64,000 bases of DNA from Klebsiella pneumoniae (lineage in GTDB: Bacteria; Pseudomonadota; Gammaproteobacteria; Pseudomonadales; UBA5518): positions 22,894 through 86,893 of the forward strand of contig CAMAXE010000020.1 in NCBI GenBank assembly GCA_945862145.1. The letters are read 5' to 3'. The notes beneath the pieces are model-generated. The model worked only from the letters and a program-made list of their open reading frames with translations. It made no database searches and was not told the origin of the DNA. Below, in pieces: positions 34,782 through 44,366 of the stretch. How positions within the stretch are numbered: position 1 is the first letter of the stretch; each line of letters starts with the position of its first letter. The translations under genes were made by a program, and so were the position numbers.

Positions 34782-35115
34782 CTCTGAGATCTCCTCATCA
34801 CTAAAAGCTGAACAGACGCGGTCTGCGATCGCAGCTTGAACCGATTTTTACCGCCCATTTTGCAATTTAATTGCCCATAACCACAGAACTAGATGGATGA
34901 TTTTCCTGATCTCATGCATGAGCTGACGTACGCCATTAAAAAATCATCGAGTGCTTGGCTGCCGGAAGCCTCGCCTCCTAGACTGCCCGAGCCATGACAG
35001 CCCGGATCGCGTGCAGGCCGGCGTTGCGCGACAATCCCGAACGCCGGCGCGGGCCCTGGCAGCCACGCACCGAGCACGCCGCAAACCGGCGCCTGAGCAA
35101 CCCACGGGAGAACCC
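34782..35115. promoter_or_regulatory. Divergent regulatory interval between aldehyde dehydrogenase and quinone reductase
   Basis: This 334-nt gap is A/T-rich compared with the flanks and holds no convincing gene. Two palindromes stand out: GCAATT, T, AATTGC at 34862-34874, and the perfect 12-mer CTCATGCATGAG at 34911-34922. Both sit between divergent start codons and are candidate operators for the LysR protein of the left operon or another regulator. GGGAG lies close before the quinone reductase ATG at 35116. Confidence 0.5.
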
Positions 35116-36102
35116 ATGCAAGCAGCCCGCTTCGAGCGCTTCGGCGCTGCCGACGATGTACTGGTCATCGGCGAATTGCCGGATCCCAAGCCTGCACCGG
35201 GCGAGGTGCTGGTGCGCCTGCACACGAGTTCACCCAACCCCTCTGATGTGAAAAAACGCGCCGGGGCTGCACCCGGACTGCTGGACGGCGGCTTCATCGT
35301 GCCGCACAGCGACGGTGCCGGGGTGATCGAATCCGTGGGCGTCGGGGTGTTACCCGCGCGCGTCGGCGAGCACGTGTGGGTGTATCAGGCGCAGCACGCA
35401 AGACGCTTCGGCACGGCCGCGCAGTACGTGACGATCGCCAGCGAACGTGCGCCCGTGCTGGCGCCAGAAGCGGATTTCGCGGCAGGCGCCTGCCTCGGCA
35501 TTCCCGCCATGACCGCGCACCGCTGCGTCTTTGCCGACGGGCCCGTGGCCGGCCAGCATGTGCTGGTGACCGGAGGCGCGGGCCGCGTGGGCTGGTACGC
35601 GATCCAGTGGGCGCGGGATGCGGGCGCCACCGTTATCGCAACAGCATCCAACGAGACCGACCGCGCCGCCTGCCTGTCGCTCGGCGCGCAGGCCGTGGTG
35701 AATCACCGGGAACTCGACTGGGGCAAACAGGTGCTCGATGCCACCGGTGGCGCGCGCATCAACCGCGTGATCGACGTGGAATTCGGCGCCAACCTGCCGC
35801 AGGTACTGGAGTGCATCCGCACCAGCGGCACGCTGGTGAGTTATGGCTCGGTGCAAGTGCCCGAACCCGTGCTGCCCTTCCGCCGCATGATGTTCTTGGA
35901 TCTGCTGCTGCGGCTGGTGATCGTCTACGACATGCCCGAGAGCGCCAAGCAGCAGGCAATAACGGACATCAACACCGCGCTCGCCGCCGGCACACTGCAG
36001 CACCGCATCGCGGCGCGCTTTGCGTTGCAGGACGTCGCCGCCAGCCACCAGCTAATCGAGGCGGGCACGGCGCGCGGCTGTGTCGTGGTGGATATCGCAT
36101 GA
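35116..36102 (+). CDS. Zinc-free medium-chain quinone oxidoreductase
   Basis: MDR-family protein of 328 residues, NADPH:quinone reductase type. It shows the N-terminal GEVLVRLHTSSPNPSDVKKRAG, VTGGAGRVGWYAIQWARDAGATVIATAS for cofactor binding, and no zinc-binding cysteine cluster. The start MQAARFERFG at 35116 is set by GGGAG 6 nt upstream. Its stop overlaps the carboxylesterase start (ATGA), so the two are coupled. It would reduce quinones or enones; the natural substrate is unknown. Confidence 0.9.
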   Translation: MQAARFERFGAADDVLVIGELPDPKPAPGEVLVRLHTSSPNPSDVKKRAGAAPGLLDGGFIVPHSDGAGVIESVGVGVLPARVGEHVWVYQAQHARRFGTAAQYVTIASERAPVLAPEADFAAGACLGIPAMTAHRCVFADGPVAGQHVLVTGGAGRVGWYAIQWARDAGATVIATASNETDRAACLSLGAQAVVNHRELDWGKQVLDATGGARINRVIDVEFGANLPQVLECIRTSGTLVSYGSVQVPEPVLPFRRMMFLDLLLRLVIVYDMPESAKQQAITDINTALAAGTLQHRIAARFALQDVAASHQLIEAGTARGCVVVDIA

Positions 36103-37649
36103 GCGTACTCCGCCGATTGGCCGGCGCGGCACTGATCACCGCACTGGCCGGCGGCTGTCTGGCAGATGACGCCACAGCGCCCCGCGTCACGCTGGGTGGC
36201 ACCACATTCGAGGGTATCGCCACCGGCGATGGTGAGGGCTCGGCTTTTCTCGGCATCCCCTTCGCGGCGCCGCCCGTCGGCGCGCTGCGATGGTCCGCGC
36301 CCACGCCCTGGCAGCCTACCGGTGCGCGCTACGCGGCAACCCGGTTCGCGCCAGGTTGCCTGCAGGATGAGCGCATGGTGGGCTGGTACCGCGACCTGAT
36401 CCGCGCCTTTGACGGCGACCCGGCTGGCATGCCTGCCCCGTCCTTCAGTGAAGATTGCCTCTACCTGAACCTGTGGCGCCCCGGCCCCGCGCGCGCACCG
36501 CTGCCGGTGCTGGTGTGGATCCACGGCGGCAGCAACAAGGGCGGCTGGAGCTCGGAGCCCAACTACGCGGGCAAGATGCTCGCTCGCAAAGGGTTGGTGG
36601 TGGTGAGCATCGCCTATCGTCTCGGCGTGTTCGGTTTCTTCAGCCTGCCGGGGCTGCCGCAGTCGAATTTCGCGCTGCAGGACCAGATCGCAGCACTGCG
36701 ATGGGTGCGCGAGAACATTGCGGCCTTCGGTGGAGACCCCTCGCGGGTCACGGTGGCCGGTGAATCCTCTGGCGCCAACGACATCGCCTACCTGCTCGCG
36801 TCACCCGCGGCACGCGGGCTGTTCCAGCGCGCGATCATGCAGAGCGGTGCCTCGGTGCTTAGCGATCGAGGCGGCCGTGAGGAGTCGCGCAGCCGCGGTC
36901 TCGCGCTGGCCTCGGCCCTCGGCGTCAAGGGCAAGCCGTCGTCGCTGGATGCGCTGCGCGCTATCGACGGGCGTCGCATCCTGGAAGCAGCCGATACCGT
37001 TTATGCAGGGCATTATTTCGATCCGGTGGTTGACGGCGACACCCTGAACGAGTCCCTGTCGCACGCCGTGGCGGCGGGACGCCTCGCCGCAGTACCGCTG
37101 TTGATCGGCACCAACGCCGACGAATGGCGCATGTATCTGAAGCAACCACTGGACGAAACCCGCTGGCTCGCCGAGCACGCCGCGGGACGCGAGCAGGCGG
37201 TGCGCACCGCGCTCGCCACCGAGCACGATGCGATACGACGGATGGACCGCCTCGAGACCGCGCGCAACTTCGTCTGCAACTCGCTCGCGCTCGCCTCCGC
37301 CGTAACGCGCAACGGACAGTCTGCCTGGGTCTACCATTTCACCCGCGTGCGCTCAGGCATCGGCGGTGAACGACTGGGCGCCTACCACGGCGCGGAGATC
37401 GCATATGTGTTCGGCACGCACGATGCGTGGCTGCCCACCGCAGCCACTGATCACGCGCTGGGCCGGCAGATGATGGGTTACTGGAGCCGATTCGCCCGCG
37501 CCGGCAATCCCGAAGACGGGATATCACCGCCGTGGCCACGCTGGTCGCCCGACACGTCGCAGACGCTGCAACTGGGCGATGACGTTACGTCGGTGACACA
37601 CCCGGAATCGGCACTGTGCACAGCGCTCTTGCCAGACGCCACCCACTGA
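36099..37649 (+). CDS. Type-B carboxylesterase with signal peptide
   Basis: Esterase of 516 residues, COesterase fold. Catalytic serine in GESSGAND (near 227), oxyanion loop WIHGGSNKGG, acid in GTNADEW, and histidine in GAYHGAEIAYVFG. Residues 1-24 form a signal sequence (RRLAGAALITALAGG) with a cysteine just after it, so it may be a lipoprotein with an imperfect lipobox, or a secreted protein. The 4-nt overlap with the quinone reductase and 25-nt gap to the BCCT gene suggest one plus-strand operon. It would hydrolyse an ester in the periplasm before uptake, which is inference. Confidence 0.92.
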   Translation: MSVLRRLAGAALITALAGGCLADDATAPRVTLGGTTFEGIATGDGEGSAFLGIPFAAPPVGALRWSAPTPWQPTGARYAATRFAPGCLQDERMVGWYRDLIRAFDGDPAGMPAPSFSEDCLYLNLWRPGPARAPLPVLVWIHGGSNKGGWSSEPNYAGKMLARKGLVVVSIAYRLGVFGFFSLPGLPQSNFALQDQIAALRWVRENIAAFGGDPSRVTVAGESSGANDIAYLLASPAARGLFQRAIMQSGASVLSDRGGREESRSRGLALASALGVKGKPSSLDALRAIDGRRILEAADTVYAGHYFDPVVDGDTLNESLSHAVAAGRLAAVPLLIGTNADEWRMYLKQPLDETRWLAEHAAGREQAVRTALATEHDAIRRMDRLETARNFVCNSLALASAVTRNGQSAWVYHFTRVRSGIGGERLGAYHGAEIAYVFGTHDAWLPTAATDHALGRQMMGYWSRFARAGNPEDGISPPWPRWSPDTSQTLQLGDDVTSVTHPESALCTALLPDATH

Positions 37650-37674
37650 AAACGCCAAGACCCCCGAGACCGCC

Positions 37675-39204
37675 ATGCCAAACCCCCGGATCGACCCCGT
37701 TATGTTCGGCACTGCTTTCGCCATCATGGTGTGTGCCGCAGGCCCGATACTGCTGGCGCCACATGAGGCCGGCGAGATCATCATCGCCACCTACGACTGG
37801 ATCGCCAACACGCTGGGCCTGGTCTACCAGTGGGGCGTGTACGGGATGATGGGGTTTCTCGGATGGCTCGCCTTCGGGCCACACGGGCACCGCCGCCTTG
37901 GCAAACCCGAAGACCGTCCCGAGTTCAGCACCCGCAGCTGGATCGCGATGCTGTTCTGCGCCGGCGTAGGCGCCACACTGATCTACTGGGGCACCATCGA
38001 GTGGACCTACTACCTCGACACCCCACCATTCGGCGCCAAACCCGGCAGCCCGGAGGCATTCTCCTGGGCCACCACCTACGGGATGTTCCATTGGGGGCCC
38101 GTTGCCTGGGCGATCTACGCGCTGCCGACCGTGGCGATTGCCTGGGAGTACTACGGCCGTGGTGTGCCTTACCTGCGCCTCAGCACCGCCTGTCACACAC
38201 TCTTCGGTAAGCGCGGGGAGCAGTCGGTGCCGGCGCGGATACTCGACGGGATCTTCATGCTCGCGCTGCTCTCCGGTGCCGGCACCTCCATCGGTCTGGC
38301 GGTACCGATGATCTCTGCCTCGCTGGCGGATGCCCTGGGCATCACGCGGACGCTGGCGCTCGATATAGGAACGGTTGCCTGCTGCATGTCGCTGCTCGCG
38401 CTGGCGGCCTGGGCGGGCTTGTCCAAGGGTATCGCGCGGGCGGCAGAGCTGAACGTCGGGGTGGCGCTCGGGTTGCTCGTGCTGGTACTGATCGCAGGGC
38501 CCACGCTCTTCATCCTGCGCACCGGCACCGAAAGTCTCGGCTTCATGCTGCAGAACCTGATCCGCATGGTGAGCTACACCGACCCGGTGGCGCGCACGGG
38601 ATTCGTCGAGGACTGGACGATCTTCTACTGGGCGTGGTGGATCGCCTACGGCCCCTTTGTCGGGCTGTTCGTAGCGCGGGTATCACGGGGCAGGACGCTG
38701 CGCGAACTGATCGTCTCGATGTCGGTGTATGGCAGCCTGGGCTCGGCGGCGTTTTTTATCGTGCTCGGCAATTACGCGCTGTGGCTGGACCTGCACGGTG
38801 TGCTGCCGGTGCGGGAGATCCTGCGCACGCAGGATCCCGCAGAAGCGATCGCGGCGGTGATCGGCACGCTGCCGCTGGGGCGCGTGGCGCAGTTCATCTT
38901 CGGGGTGATGGCGATCGTCTTCATCGCCGCCACCTACAACTCCAAGGTCTATGCGCTGGCGGCCTGCACCACGCAAAAACTTGCCGCCGGCCAGGACCCG
39001 GCGCGCTGGAACCGCATGTTCTGGGCCATCGGACTCGGCATGCTGCCGATCGCGCTGATGTCGGTCGAGGGCGGCATCAAGGTGGCCAAGTCCGCCGTGC
39101 TGGTGGCCTCGCTGCCGCTGCTGGTGGTATCGCTGCTCATGTGCATGAACCTGCGCAAGAGCCTGCGGGAAGTAGCCGCCGCAGAAGGCACGATTTCACC
39201 CTAG
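37675..39204 (+). CDS. BCCT-family transporter
   Basis: Secondary transporter of 509 residues with about 12 membrane helices. The family signatures are visible: GATLIYWGTIEWTYY, MFHWGPVAWAIYALPT, and FYWAWWIAYGPFVGLFVARVSRGRTLRE with its tryptophan box. Known members import quaternary or sulfonium compounds such as betaine, carnitine, choline or DMSP; the exact ligand is not readable. It is the last gene of the quinone reductase / esterase / transporter run and lies 4.3 kb from a DmdA-like gene, which makes a methylated zwitterion an attractive substrate. Confidence 0.92.
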   Translation: MPNPRIDPVMFGTAFAIMVCAAGPILLAPHEAGEIIIATYDWIANTLGLVYQWGVYGMMGFLGWLAFGPHGHRRLGKPEDRPEFSTRSWIAMLFCAGVGATLIYWGTIEWTYYLDTPPFGAKPGSPEAFSWATTYGMFHWGPVAWAIYALPTVAIAWEYYGRGVPYLRLSTACHTLFGKRGEQSVPARILDGIFMLALLSGAGTSIGLAVPMISASLADALGITRTLALDIGTVACCMSLLALAAWAGLSKGIARAAELNVGVALGLLVLVLIAGPTLFILRTGTESLGFMLQNLIRMVSYTDPVARTGFVEDWTIFYWAWWIAYGPFVGLFVARVSRGRTLRELIVSMSVYGSLGSAAFFIVLGNYALWLDLHGVLPVREILRTQDPAEAIAAVIGTLPLGRVAQFIFGVMAIVFIAATYNSKVYALAACTTQKLAAGQDPARWNRMFWAIGLGMLPIALMSVEGGIKVAKSAVLVASLPLLVVSLLMCMNLRKSLREVAAAEGTISP

Positions 39205-39306
39205 ACCGACAGCGGGCGCGGCGGCGCGGCGGCTGTGGTCGGCAACGTCGCGCGAGCGGCACGCCACGCGGTAGATCAGCGTCGCCACCGGCAGTCCCAC
39301 CGGGTA

Positions 39307-40230
39307 TCAACGCACCCCGAGTTCCGGATGCCGCGCCGCCACCATGCGCCGCACGCCCTCCCTCCACGGCACACCGCAGGGTCCCGCCAGTGCGATGCGG
39401 CGTGTGGGGTCGATCAGGGAGTGCTGGATGCCCTCGGGGGATTCGGGCATCGGGACCTCGCGGCCCGCGAGCTCACCCAGAAACCTGACCATGTCCCGCA
39501 GGTCCACGGTTTCGTCGCCACCCCAGTTGGTGATGGTCGCAGGCACTGCCGCAGCGTTCAGCAGCCCCGGCACGTGGGCCAGGATGTCGTCTTCGTGTAT
39601 GGGTGAGAGCAGCGAGGGGCGACCCGGGAACATGGGCACGGGATACCCGGCGAGGATCGCCTCCAGCAGCAGCGAGGGCAAACCGCCGTTGTCGCCATAG
39701 GCCGCGTTCATGCGGGCGATGGTGGTCGGCAGTCCGTAAGCCGCAGCTGTGAACTTGGCGACCGCTTCCTGCGCGATCTTCGAGACGCAGTAGGTGGGTG
39801 AATACGGCTGCATGCTGCCGCCCAGCGGGTCGGTCTCGAGGATGCGGCGCGTCGGATCCTCTGCCGGCAGGTACACGCCAGTGGTCGACATCACCAGACA
39901 GGCCTTGGCATCGCGGAAGCGGCGCATCAGGTTGCCGGTTCCCTCGGCGTTCACCCGCATGGTGGCATCGAAGTCCATGCCCGGCGGAATGATGGCCGCA
40001 AGGTGCAGCAGATAGTCGAAGTGCTCGGGCAACTCGTCCCATCGCGGATCCGCGAGATCCACGGTGCGGGCGTGGATACCGGCGCTCTCCACGCGCTCAC
40101 GCGAGGTGGCGTCGCCGAAGCGGGCGATGCCCCAGACCTCGTTGTCACGGGCGAGCGCGCTCGCCAAGGGGAAGGCGATCTGACCGGCGGGACCGGTGAC
40201 AAGGATGCGGTGGCCACGAAGTACGCTCAT
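39307..40230 (-). CDS. NAD-dependent epimerase/dehydratase
   Basis: Extended SDR of 307 residues from MSVLRGHRILVTGPAGQIAFPLASAL. Motifs: TGPAGQIA for cofactor, LHLAAIIPPG, catalytic STTGVYLP and YCVSK (Y-x3-K). The C-terminal part (GGDETVDLRDMVRFLGEL) resembles sugar-nucleotide epimerases and dihydroflavonol-reductase-like proteins. It stands alone on the minus strand, about 100 nt after the BCCT stop, and is divergent from the LLM flavoprotein gene (96 nt). Substrate not readable. Confidence 0.87.
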   Translation of the reverse strand: MSVLRGHRILVTGPAGQIAFPLASALARDNEVWGIARFGDATSRERVESAGIHARTVDLADPRWDELPEHFDYLLHLAAIIPPGMDFDATMRVNAEGTGNLMRRFRDAKACLVMSTTGVYLPAEDPTRRILETDPLGGSMQPYSPTYCVSKIAQEAVAKFTAAAYGLPTTIARMNAAYGDNGGLPSLLLEAILAGYPVPMFPGRPSLLSPIHEDDILAHVPGLLNAAAVPATITNWGGDETVDLRDMVRFLGELAGREVPMPESPEGIQHSLIDPTRRIALAGPCGVPWREGVRRMVAARHPELGVR

Positions 40231-40326
40231 CTGAAGTCTCCTGCTGGGGGGCTGCAGCATAAGCCCCTTAACCTCTGGCTGCGAAGCAGGCACCATGCCT
40301 GCAGACCGCCGCAAGAGAGCACGCGC

Positions 40327-41331
40327 ATGTCGACCCGCATCCACACCACGCTGCGCATCAACCTCACGGGGCAGGCGCCGGCCGGCGAGAGCGACGGCGA
40401 GCGCCTGCGCAGCGCGGTCGATATGGCCGTCTTCGCCGATCGCCACGACTTCTCGATCGTGAACCTCGAGGAGCATCACTGCGCGGAGGTGGGCTGGCTC
40501 TCGTCGCCGCTGGTGCTGGCCGGGGTCATGGCCGGCCGTACCGAGCGCATCCGCATCCGCATCTGCGCCCTGCTCGTTCCCCTCTACGATCCGCTGCGGC
40601 TTGCCGAGGAGATCGCCATCCTCGACCTCGCCAGCAACGGCCGCGCTCTGGTGGTAACCGGTCAGGGCTATAGACCCGTCGAGTACCACGCGATGGACAA
40701 AAACTGGGACAGCCGGGGCGCAGACACCGACTTCATCATCGAGACACTGCTGAAGGCCTGGACCGGCGAAGCCTTCGAGTACCGTGGCCGAACGGTGCGC
40801 GTAGGGCCCGTCCCCCAGACCAAGCCACATCCCCCGCTGTGGTATGGCGGCATGAGCAAGGCCGCAGCACGGCGTGCGGCACGTTTCGGCCTGCCCTTCT
40901 ATCCGCCGGCAGAGATGCCTGATTTGATAAGTACTTACAGCGATGAGCTAATAAAGGTTGGCAAGACTGGCAGCGTGGATTGGCCACGCGAAGGTACCAG
41001 TCTTATCTTCATCGACGAGGATCCCGAGTGTGCCTGGCAGGAGATCGGACCCTGCCTGCTGGCCGAGGCTGCCGAATACGGCGGCTGGGCGCGGGAGGGG
41101 GTGGAGCGCCCCTTTGCATCATCGGACCTGACACTGGAGCGGCTGCGCGAGGAACGTCGCTACGAGATCCTCACCCCGGCTCAATGCCGTGACCGGATCC
41201 GGAACGGGGGACCGGAGTACTCGGTGATCCTGCATCCCATGGCCGGCGGGGTGCCGCTGGGCAGGGCGTGGAACTGTCTGCGCCTCTATGCCGAGCAGGT
41301 GCTGGCGCCGCTAAGCGAAGACGAAATATGA
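40327..41331 (+). CDS. LLM-class flavin-dependent oxidoreductase
   Basis: Luciferase-like monooxygenase of 334 residues starting MSTRIHTTLRINLTGQ. It shows the TIM-barrel pattern of the family: FSIVNLEEHHCAEVGWLSSPLVLAGVMAGRT, ALLVPLYDPLRLAEEIAILDLASNGR and PPLWYGGMSKAAARRAARFG. FMNH2- or F420-dependent oxygenation is possible; the host lineage makes FMN more likely. Start at 40327 because homology begins there; longer frames run into the divergent epimerase gene. Substrate unknown. Confidence 0.88.
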   Translation: MSTRIHTTLRINLTGQAPAGESDGERLRSAVDMAVFADRHDFSIVNLEEHHCAEVGWLSSPLVLAGVMAGRTERIRIRICALLVPLYDPLRLAEEIAILDLASNGRALVVTGQGYRPVEYHAMDKNWDSRGADTDFIIETLLKAWTGEAFEYRGRTVRVGPVPQTKPHPPLWYGGMSKAAARRAARFGLPFYPPAEMPDLISTYSDELIKVGKTGSVDWPREGTSLIFIDEDPECAWQEIGPCLLAEAAEYGGWAREGVERPFASSDLTLERLREERRYEILTPAQCRDRIRNGGPEYSVILHPMAGGVPLGRAWNCLRLYAEQVLAPLSEDEI

Positions 41332-41377
41332 AAAGCGCAGAGCGGCCCCTCGCGAAATCCGCCCTGCGCAGAGGGCC

Positions 41378-41962
41378 TCAGAGGTAGAGCTGACGCGCCC
41401 GGTAGACCATGTCCTTCTTGCCCCGCTTGCCGAGCTGGGCATCGGCAATGGAGTCAAAGCCTGCCGAGGACGGCGCCTCCAGTCGGGTCCAGTCGGTCAT
41501 GCCGGTGCGGTGCGTGATCTTCCAGACGCCCTTGCGCTTCTCGAAGCGGTCTACATAACGCCCGCCCACGAAGTAATCCATCTCCGTATCGCAGGCTGTG
41601 GCACCGGCGAGCTTGTCGCCAATCTGGCGCTGCCGGTGGTGCGCGGTGAAGTAGGTCTCGGCGAAAGCCACCGTCGCGCTCTCGAACTCGATCAACATCT
41701 GGCCGAGCTGGTGGTGCGTGCGCGAGTGACAGCGCAGCACGTCGAAGGCAAAGGCCACGAAGTCGAGCGGCGCACCGGGCTTGCTGGGCAGCGAGGGATC
41801 CGAGGACGGGCCTTCGAAAAAGTGCGCGTGCTTTGAACCAGGGTGGAAAACGCCGCGCAGCATCTTTTCGTCGAGCCTGTCGAGGGCGCGGGCATAGGTG
41901 GCAATGGCTTTCTGGATAGCCTGGGTGTCCAGCAACTGCTGGAGTTCGGTATCTGTGCTCAT
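41378..41962 (-). CDS. SnoaL/NTF2-like family protein
   Basis: Protein of 194 residues with a cone-shaped NTF2-like fold: TQAIQKAIATYARALDRLDEKMLRGVFHPGSKHAHFFEG, a central strand region with HHQLGQMLIEFESATVAFAETYFTAHHRQ, and GRYVDRFEKRKGVWKITHRTGMTDW. This is the polyketide-cyclase/steroid-isomerase-like group; aromatic catabolic operons often carry such a protein. GGAG lies 7 nt before the ATG. It is separated from the TonB receptor by a strong hairpin, so it is probably a separate unit. Confidence 0.82.
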   Translation of the reverse strand: MSTDTELQQLLDTQAIQKAIATYARALDRLDEKMLRGVFHPGSKHAHFFEGPSSDPSLPSKPGAPLDFVAFAFDVLRCHSRTHHQLGQMLIEFESATVAFAETYFTAHHRQRQIGDKLAGATACDTEMDYFVGGRYVDRFEKRKGVWKITHRTGMTDWTRLEAPSSAGFDSIADAQLGKRGKKDMVYRARQLYL

Positions 41963-42001
41963 GATGGATCTCCACGAGGCCCCGCGGGGCCGTAAATGAA
42001 A

Positions 42002-42032
42002 AAGGCCTTCCACGCCGGGCGTGGAAGGCCTT
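42002..42032 (-). terminator. Strong rho-independent terminator of the TonB receptor gene
   Basis: AAGGCCTTCCACGCC at 42002-42016 pairs perfectly with GGCGTGGAAGGCCTT at 42018-42032 across a minimal loop, and on the minus strand it is followed by five T residues. It ends the receptor transcript upstream of the NTF2-like gene on the same strand. Confidence 0.9.
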
Positions 42033-42077
42033 GAAAGCACCCGGAACCGTTAGCGGTGCTGGGCTCGAGACGGAGGC

Positions 42078-44366
42078 TTATTTGCCGCCGAACTCGTAGG
42101 TCACCTCAACGCCGTAGGTGCGCGGCGGGCGAGCCGCCGAGTACGACCAGAGGCTGGCGACGTCGTAACCGATCATGTAGCCGTCTTCCTCGGTCAGGTT
42201 GCGACCGAACAGGCTGAAGCGGGCCTTGCCGTAATCGTAGTTGATCGAGGCATCGAGCAGACCCTGCGAATCGTTGTGCAGTTCGGGCGAGTTGTCGAAG
42301 TTGGTTTCGTGCTCACCGAGGTAGTGGTAAGCAACACGGGCCCACATGGTGTTGCCCGCGACGTCCCACTCGTAGGTCATGTCGATGTTGCCGGTCCACT
42401 CCGGTGCGCGACGGAAGTCGAGGTTGCTGAAATCAACCTCTGCCCCGACGAGCGCATCGAAAAAGGTGAACTCGTCATAGGCCGCATCCAGGTAAGCCAG
42501 GTTCGCACGCAGATAGAGGTTGTCGGTGGGCTCTGCCTGCAACTCGAACTCGATGCCCTTCATCTCGGCGGTGGAGGCGTTGGCCACTACCGTCTTCTGG
42601 CCGGTGCCACTCAGGGTGTCGGGCAGGTGGAGCTCTTCCTGCTTGTCGTCGTACTTCATCAGGAATACGGCGGTGTTGAAGCGCAGGCGGTTGTCCATCC
42701 ACGAGCTCTTGTAGCCGATCTCGTAGCTCTCGACCGTCTCCTGGTCGTAAGGCGTGGTCGCTTCGCTGTAGGACGCCACGCGGGTATTGAAGCCGCCGGC
42801 GCGGTAGCCGTTGCTCCAGGTACCGTAGACCATGGCGTCGTCGGTGAGCTGGTACTTGACGCCCAGTTTGGGCGTGAACTCGTTCCACTTGTCGCTCGGG
42901 TCTCCGTTCAAGCCGGGCGCAAAGCCGTCAACCGGGTTGCTGGTGTCGACAACGCCACGAGCAGCGGAGGTTTTTTCGTCCTCGGAGTAGCGGCCGCCCA
43001 CAGTGAAGGTCAACTTGTCGGTGACGGCGTAGTCGGCCTCGAAGAAGGCTGCGCGGGAGTCGGTGTCCTGGTAGCCGTACTGGGGGATGTCCAGAATGAA
43101 GGGGCCAGCGAAACCGATGTAGCTGCGGAGCTTGATGTCGAAGCTGGACTGCCACAGGAACACGCCTGCCGACCAGGTGAGGGGGCCATCGCCCGTGCTG
43201 GACAAGCGCAATTCCAGGCTGTCCTGGTCCCAGTTGCCGGGGCGGTCGGTGTGATAGAGCAGGTCTGGCGTGCCATCCCAGTCGGTGAACACCACCTCGG
43301 AGGAATTCCAGTGGCCGTAGACGGCGTCGAGCTGATAGCCCTCCGCAACATCCCAGCGCAGCTCCACGATGTGGGTGTCAGTGTTGAAGTTGGCGTCGAA
43401 GTTGGTGTCCTGGAGCTGGTCAAACCCGGTGACATTGATCGTGGGATCAGAGAACTTCGGCGGACGGATCGCCTTGCGGGCCACCTTGTAGCGATCGCCC
43501 GTGATGGTCGAATTAACCGACGGCGAGCAGTAGTTGAACGCCGAGCAGAACAGGTGGCGCTCCTGCCCGTTGTTCAGCAGCGGCGGGGTGTCCTGATCCG
43601 TGTTCTCGTAGTTGTAGGTGTACTCGAGTTCGATGTCTTCGGTGGGCGACCACAGCAGATTGGCGCCGAACTGCTCGTAGTCCTCGCGGCCGTCATCGTC
43701 GCCGGTGGTGATGTTCTGGTAGTAGCCCTCCTGCTGCTCGCGCTTGGAGGCGGTCAGCTTGGCAGCCAAGGTATCGGTGACGGGGAAGTTCACCAGACCC
43801 TCGACGTTGTAGGTGTCGTAGTCGGCGTAGCCGGCGCGGAGCTTGCCGCCGAACTCGCCCGTGGGCTTGGTGCGCTCGACGTTGATGACGCCGCCGATGG
43901 TGTTACGGCCGAACTGCGTGCCCTGCGGGCCGCGCAGCACTTCGATGCGGCCGACGTCGAGGCTCTTCAGAAGGGCGCCGGTGTTAGCGCCGATGAACAC
44001 CTGGTCGATCACCACGCCAACGGCGGGGTCGAAGCTCTTTTCAACGTCGGCAACGCCGACGCCGCGGATATAGATAGCCGCCACGCCACCGGGGCCCTGC
44101 GAGGTGTCGTCGATGACCAGGTTGGGTGCCATGCTGGCGAGATCCTTCAGGTCGCGCGCGAAGGTGCGATCGATCTCGGTCTGGCTGAGTGCCGTGACCG
44201 CTATGGCGACATCCTGAATGTTCTCTTCCCGCTTACGGGCGGTGACGAGGATTTCCTCGAGGCCACCAGCGCTGTCCTGCGCGAATGCTGCGGGGATGGC
44301 AGTGCCGCCGGCCGCGATCGCGATCGCGAGGGCAAGACGGTTGATACGGGGTGTCGATTGACGCAT
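42078..44366 (-). CDS. TonB-dependent outer-membrane receptor
   Basis: Active outer-membrane importer of 762 residues. Signal peptide at 1-29 (AIAIAAGGTAIPAAFA before the cut), TonB box EEILVTARKREE at about 37-48, plug domain with VLRGPQGTQFGRNTIGGVINV, and a beta-barrel ending VTYEFGGK. The EEILVTARKRE opening is the type common in marine and soil Gammaproteobacteria, where many import plant or steroid-like compounds rather than iron chelates; the ligand is unknown. It ends in K where most barrels end in F, and is monocistronic with its own terminator. The 214-nt upstream region to the OpgC gene holds no recognised Fur box. Confidence 0.95.
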   Translation of the reverse strand: MRQSTPRINRLALAIAIAAGGTAIPAAFAQDSAGGLEEILVTARKREENIQDVAIAVTALSQTEIDRTFARDLKDLASMAPNLVIDDTSQGPGGVAAIYIRGVGVADVEKSFDPAVGVVIDQVFIGANTGALLKSLDVGRIEVLRGPQGTQFGRNTIGGVINVERTKPTGEFGGKLRAGYADYDTYNVEGLVNFPVTDTLAAKLTASKREQQEGYYQNITTGDDDGREDYEQFGANLLWSPTEDIELEYTYNYENTDQDTPPLLNNGQERHLFCSAFNYCSPSVNSTITGDRYKVARKAIRPPKFSDPTINVTGFDQLQDTNFDANFNTDTHIVELRWDVAEGYQLDAVYGHWNSSEVVFTDWDGTPDLLYHTDRPGNWDQDSLELRLSSTGDGPLTWSAGVFLWQSSFDIKLRSYIGFAGPFILDIPQYGYQDTDSRAAFFEADYAVTDKLTFTVGGRYSEDEKTSAARGVVDTSNPVDGFAPGLNGDPSDKWNEFTPKLGVKYQLTDDAMVYGTWSNGYRAGGFNTRVASYSEATTPYDQETVESYEIGYKSSWMDNRLRFNTAVFLMKYDDKQEELHLPDTLSGTGQKTVVANASTAEMKGIEFELQAEPTDNLYLRANLAYLDAAYDEFTFFDALVGAEVDFSNLDFRRAPEWTGNIDMTYEWDVAGNTMWARVAYHYLGEHETNFDNSPELHNDSQGLLDASINYDYGKARFSLFGRNLTEEDGYMIGYDVASLWSYSAARPPRTYGVEVTYEFGGK

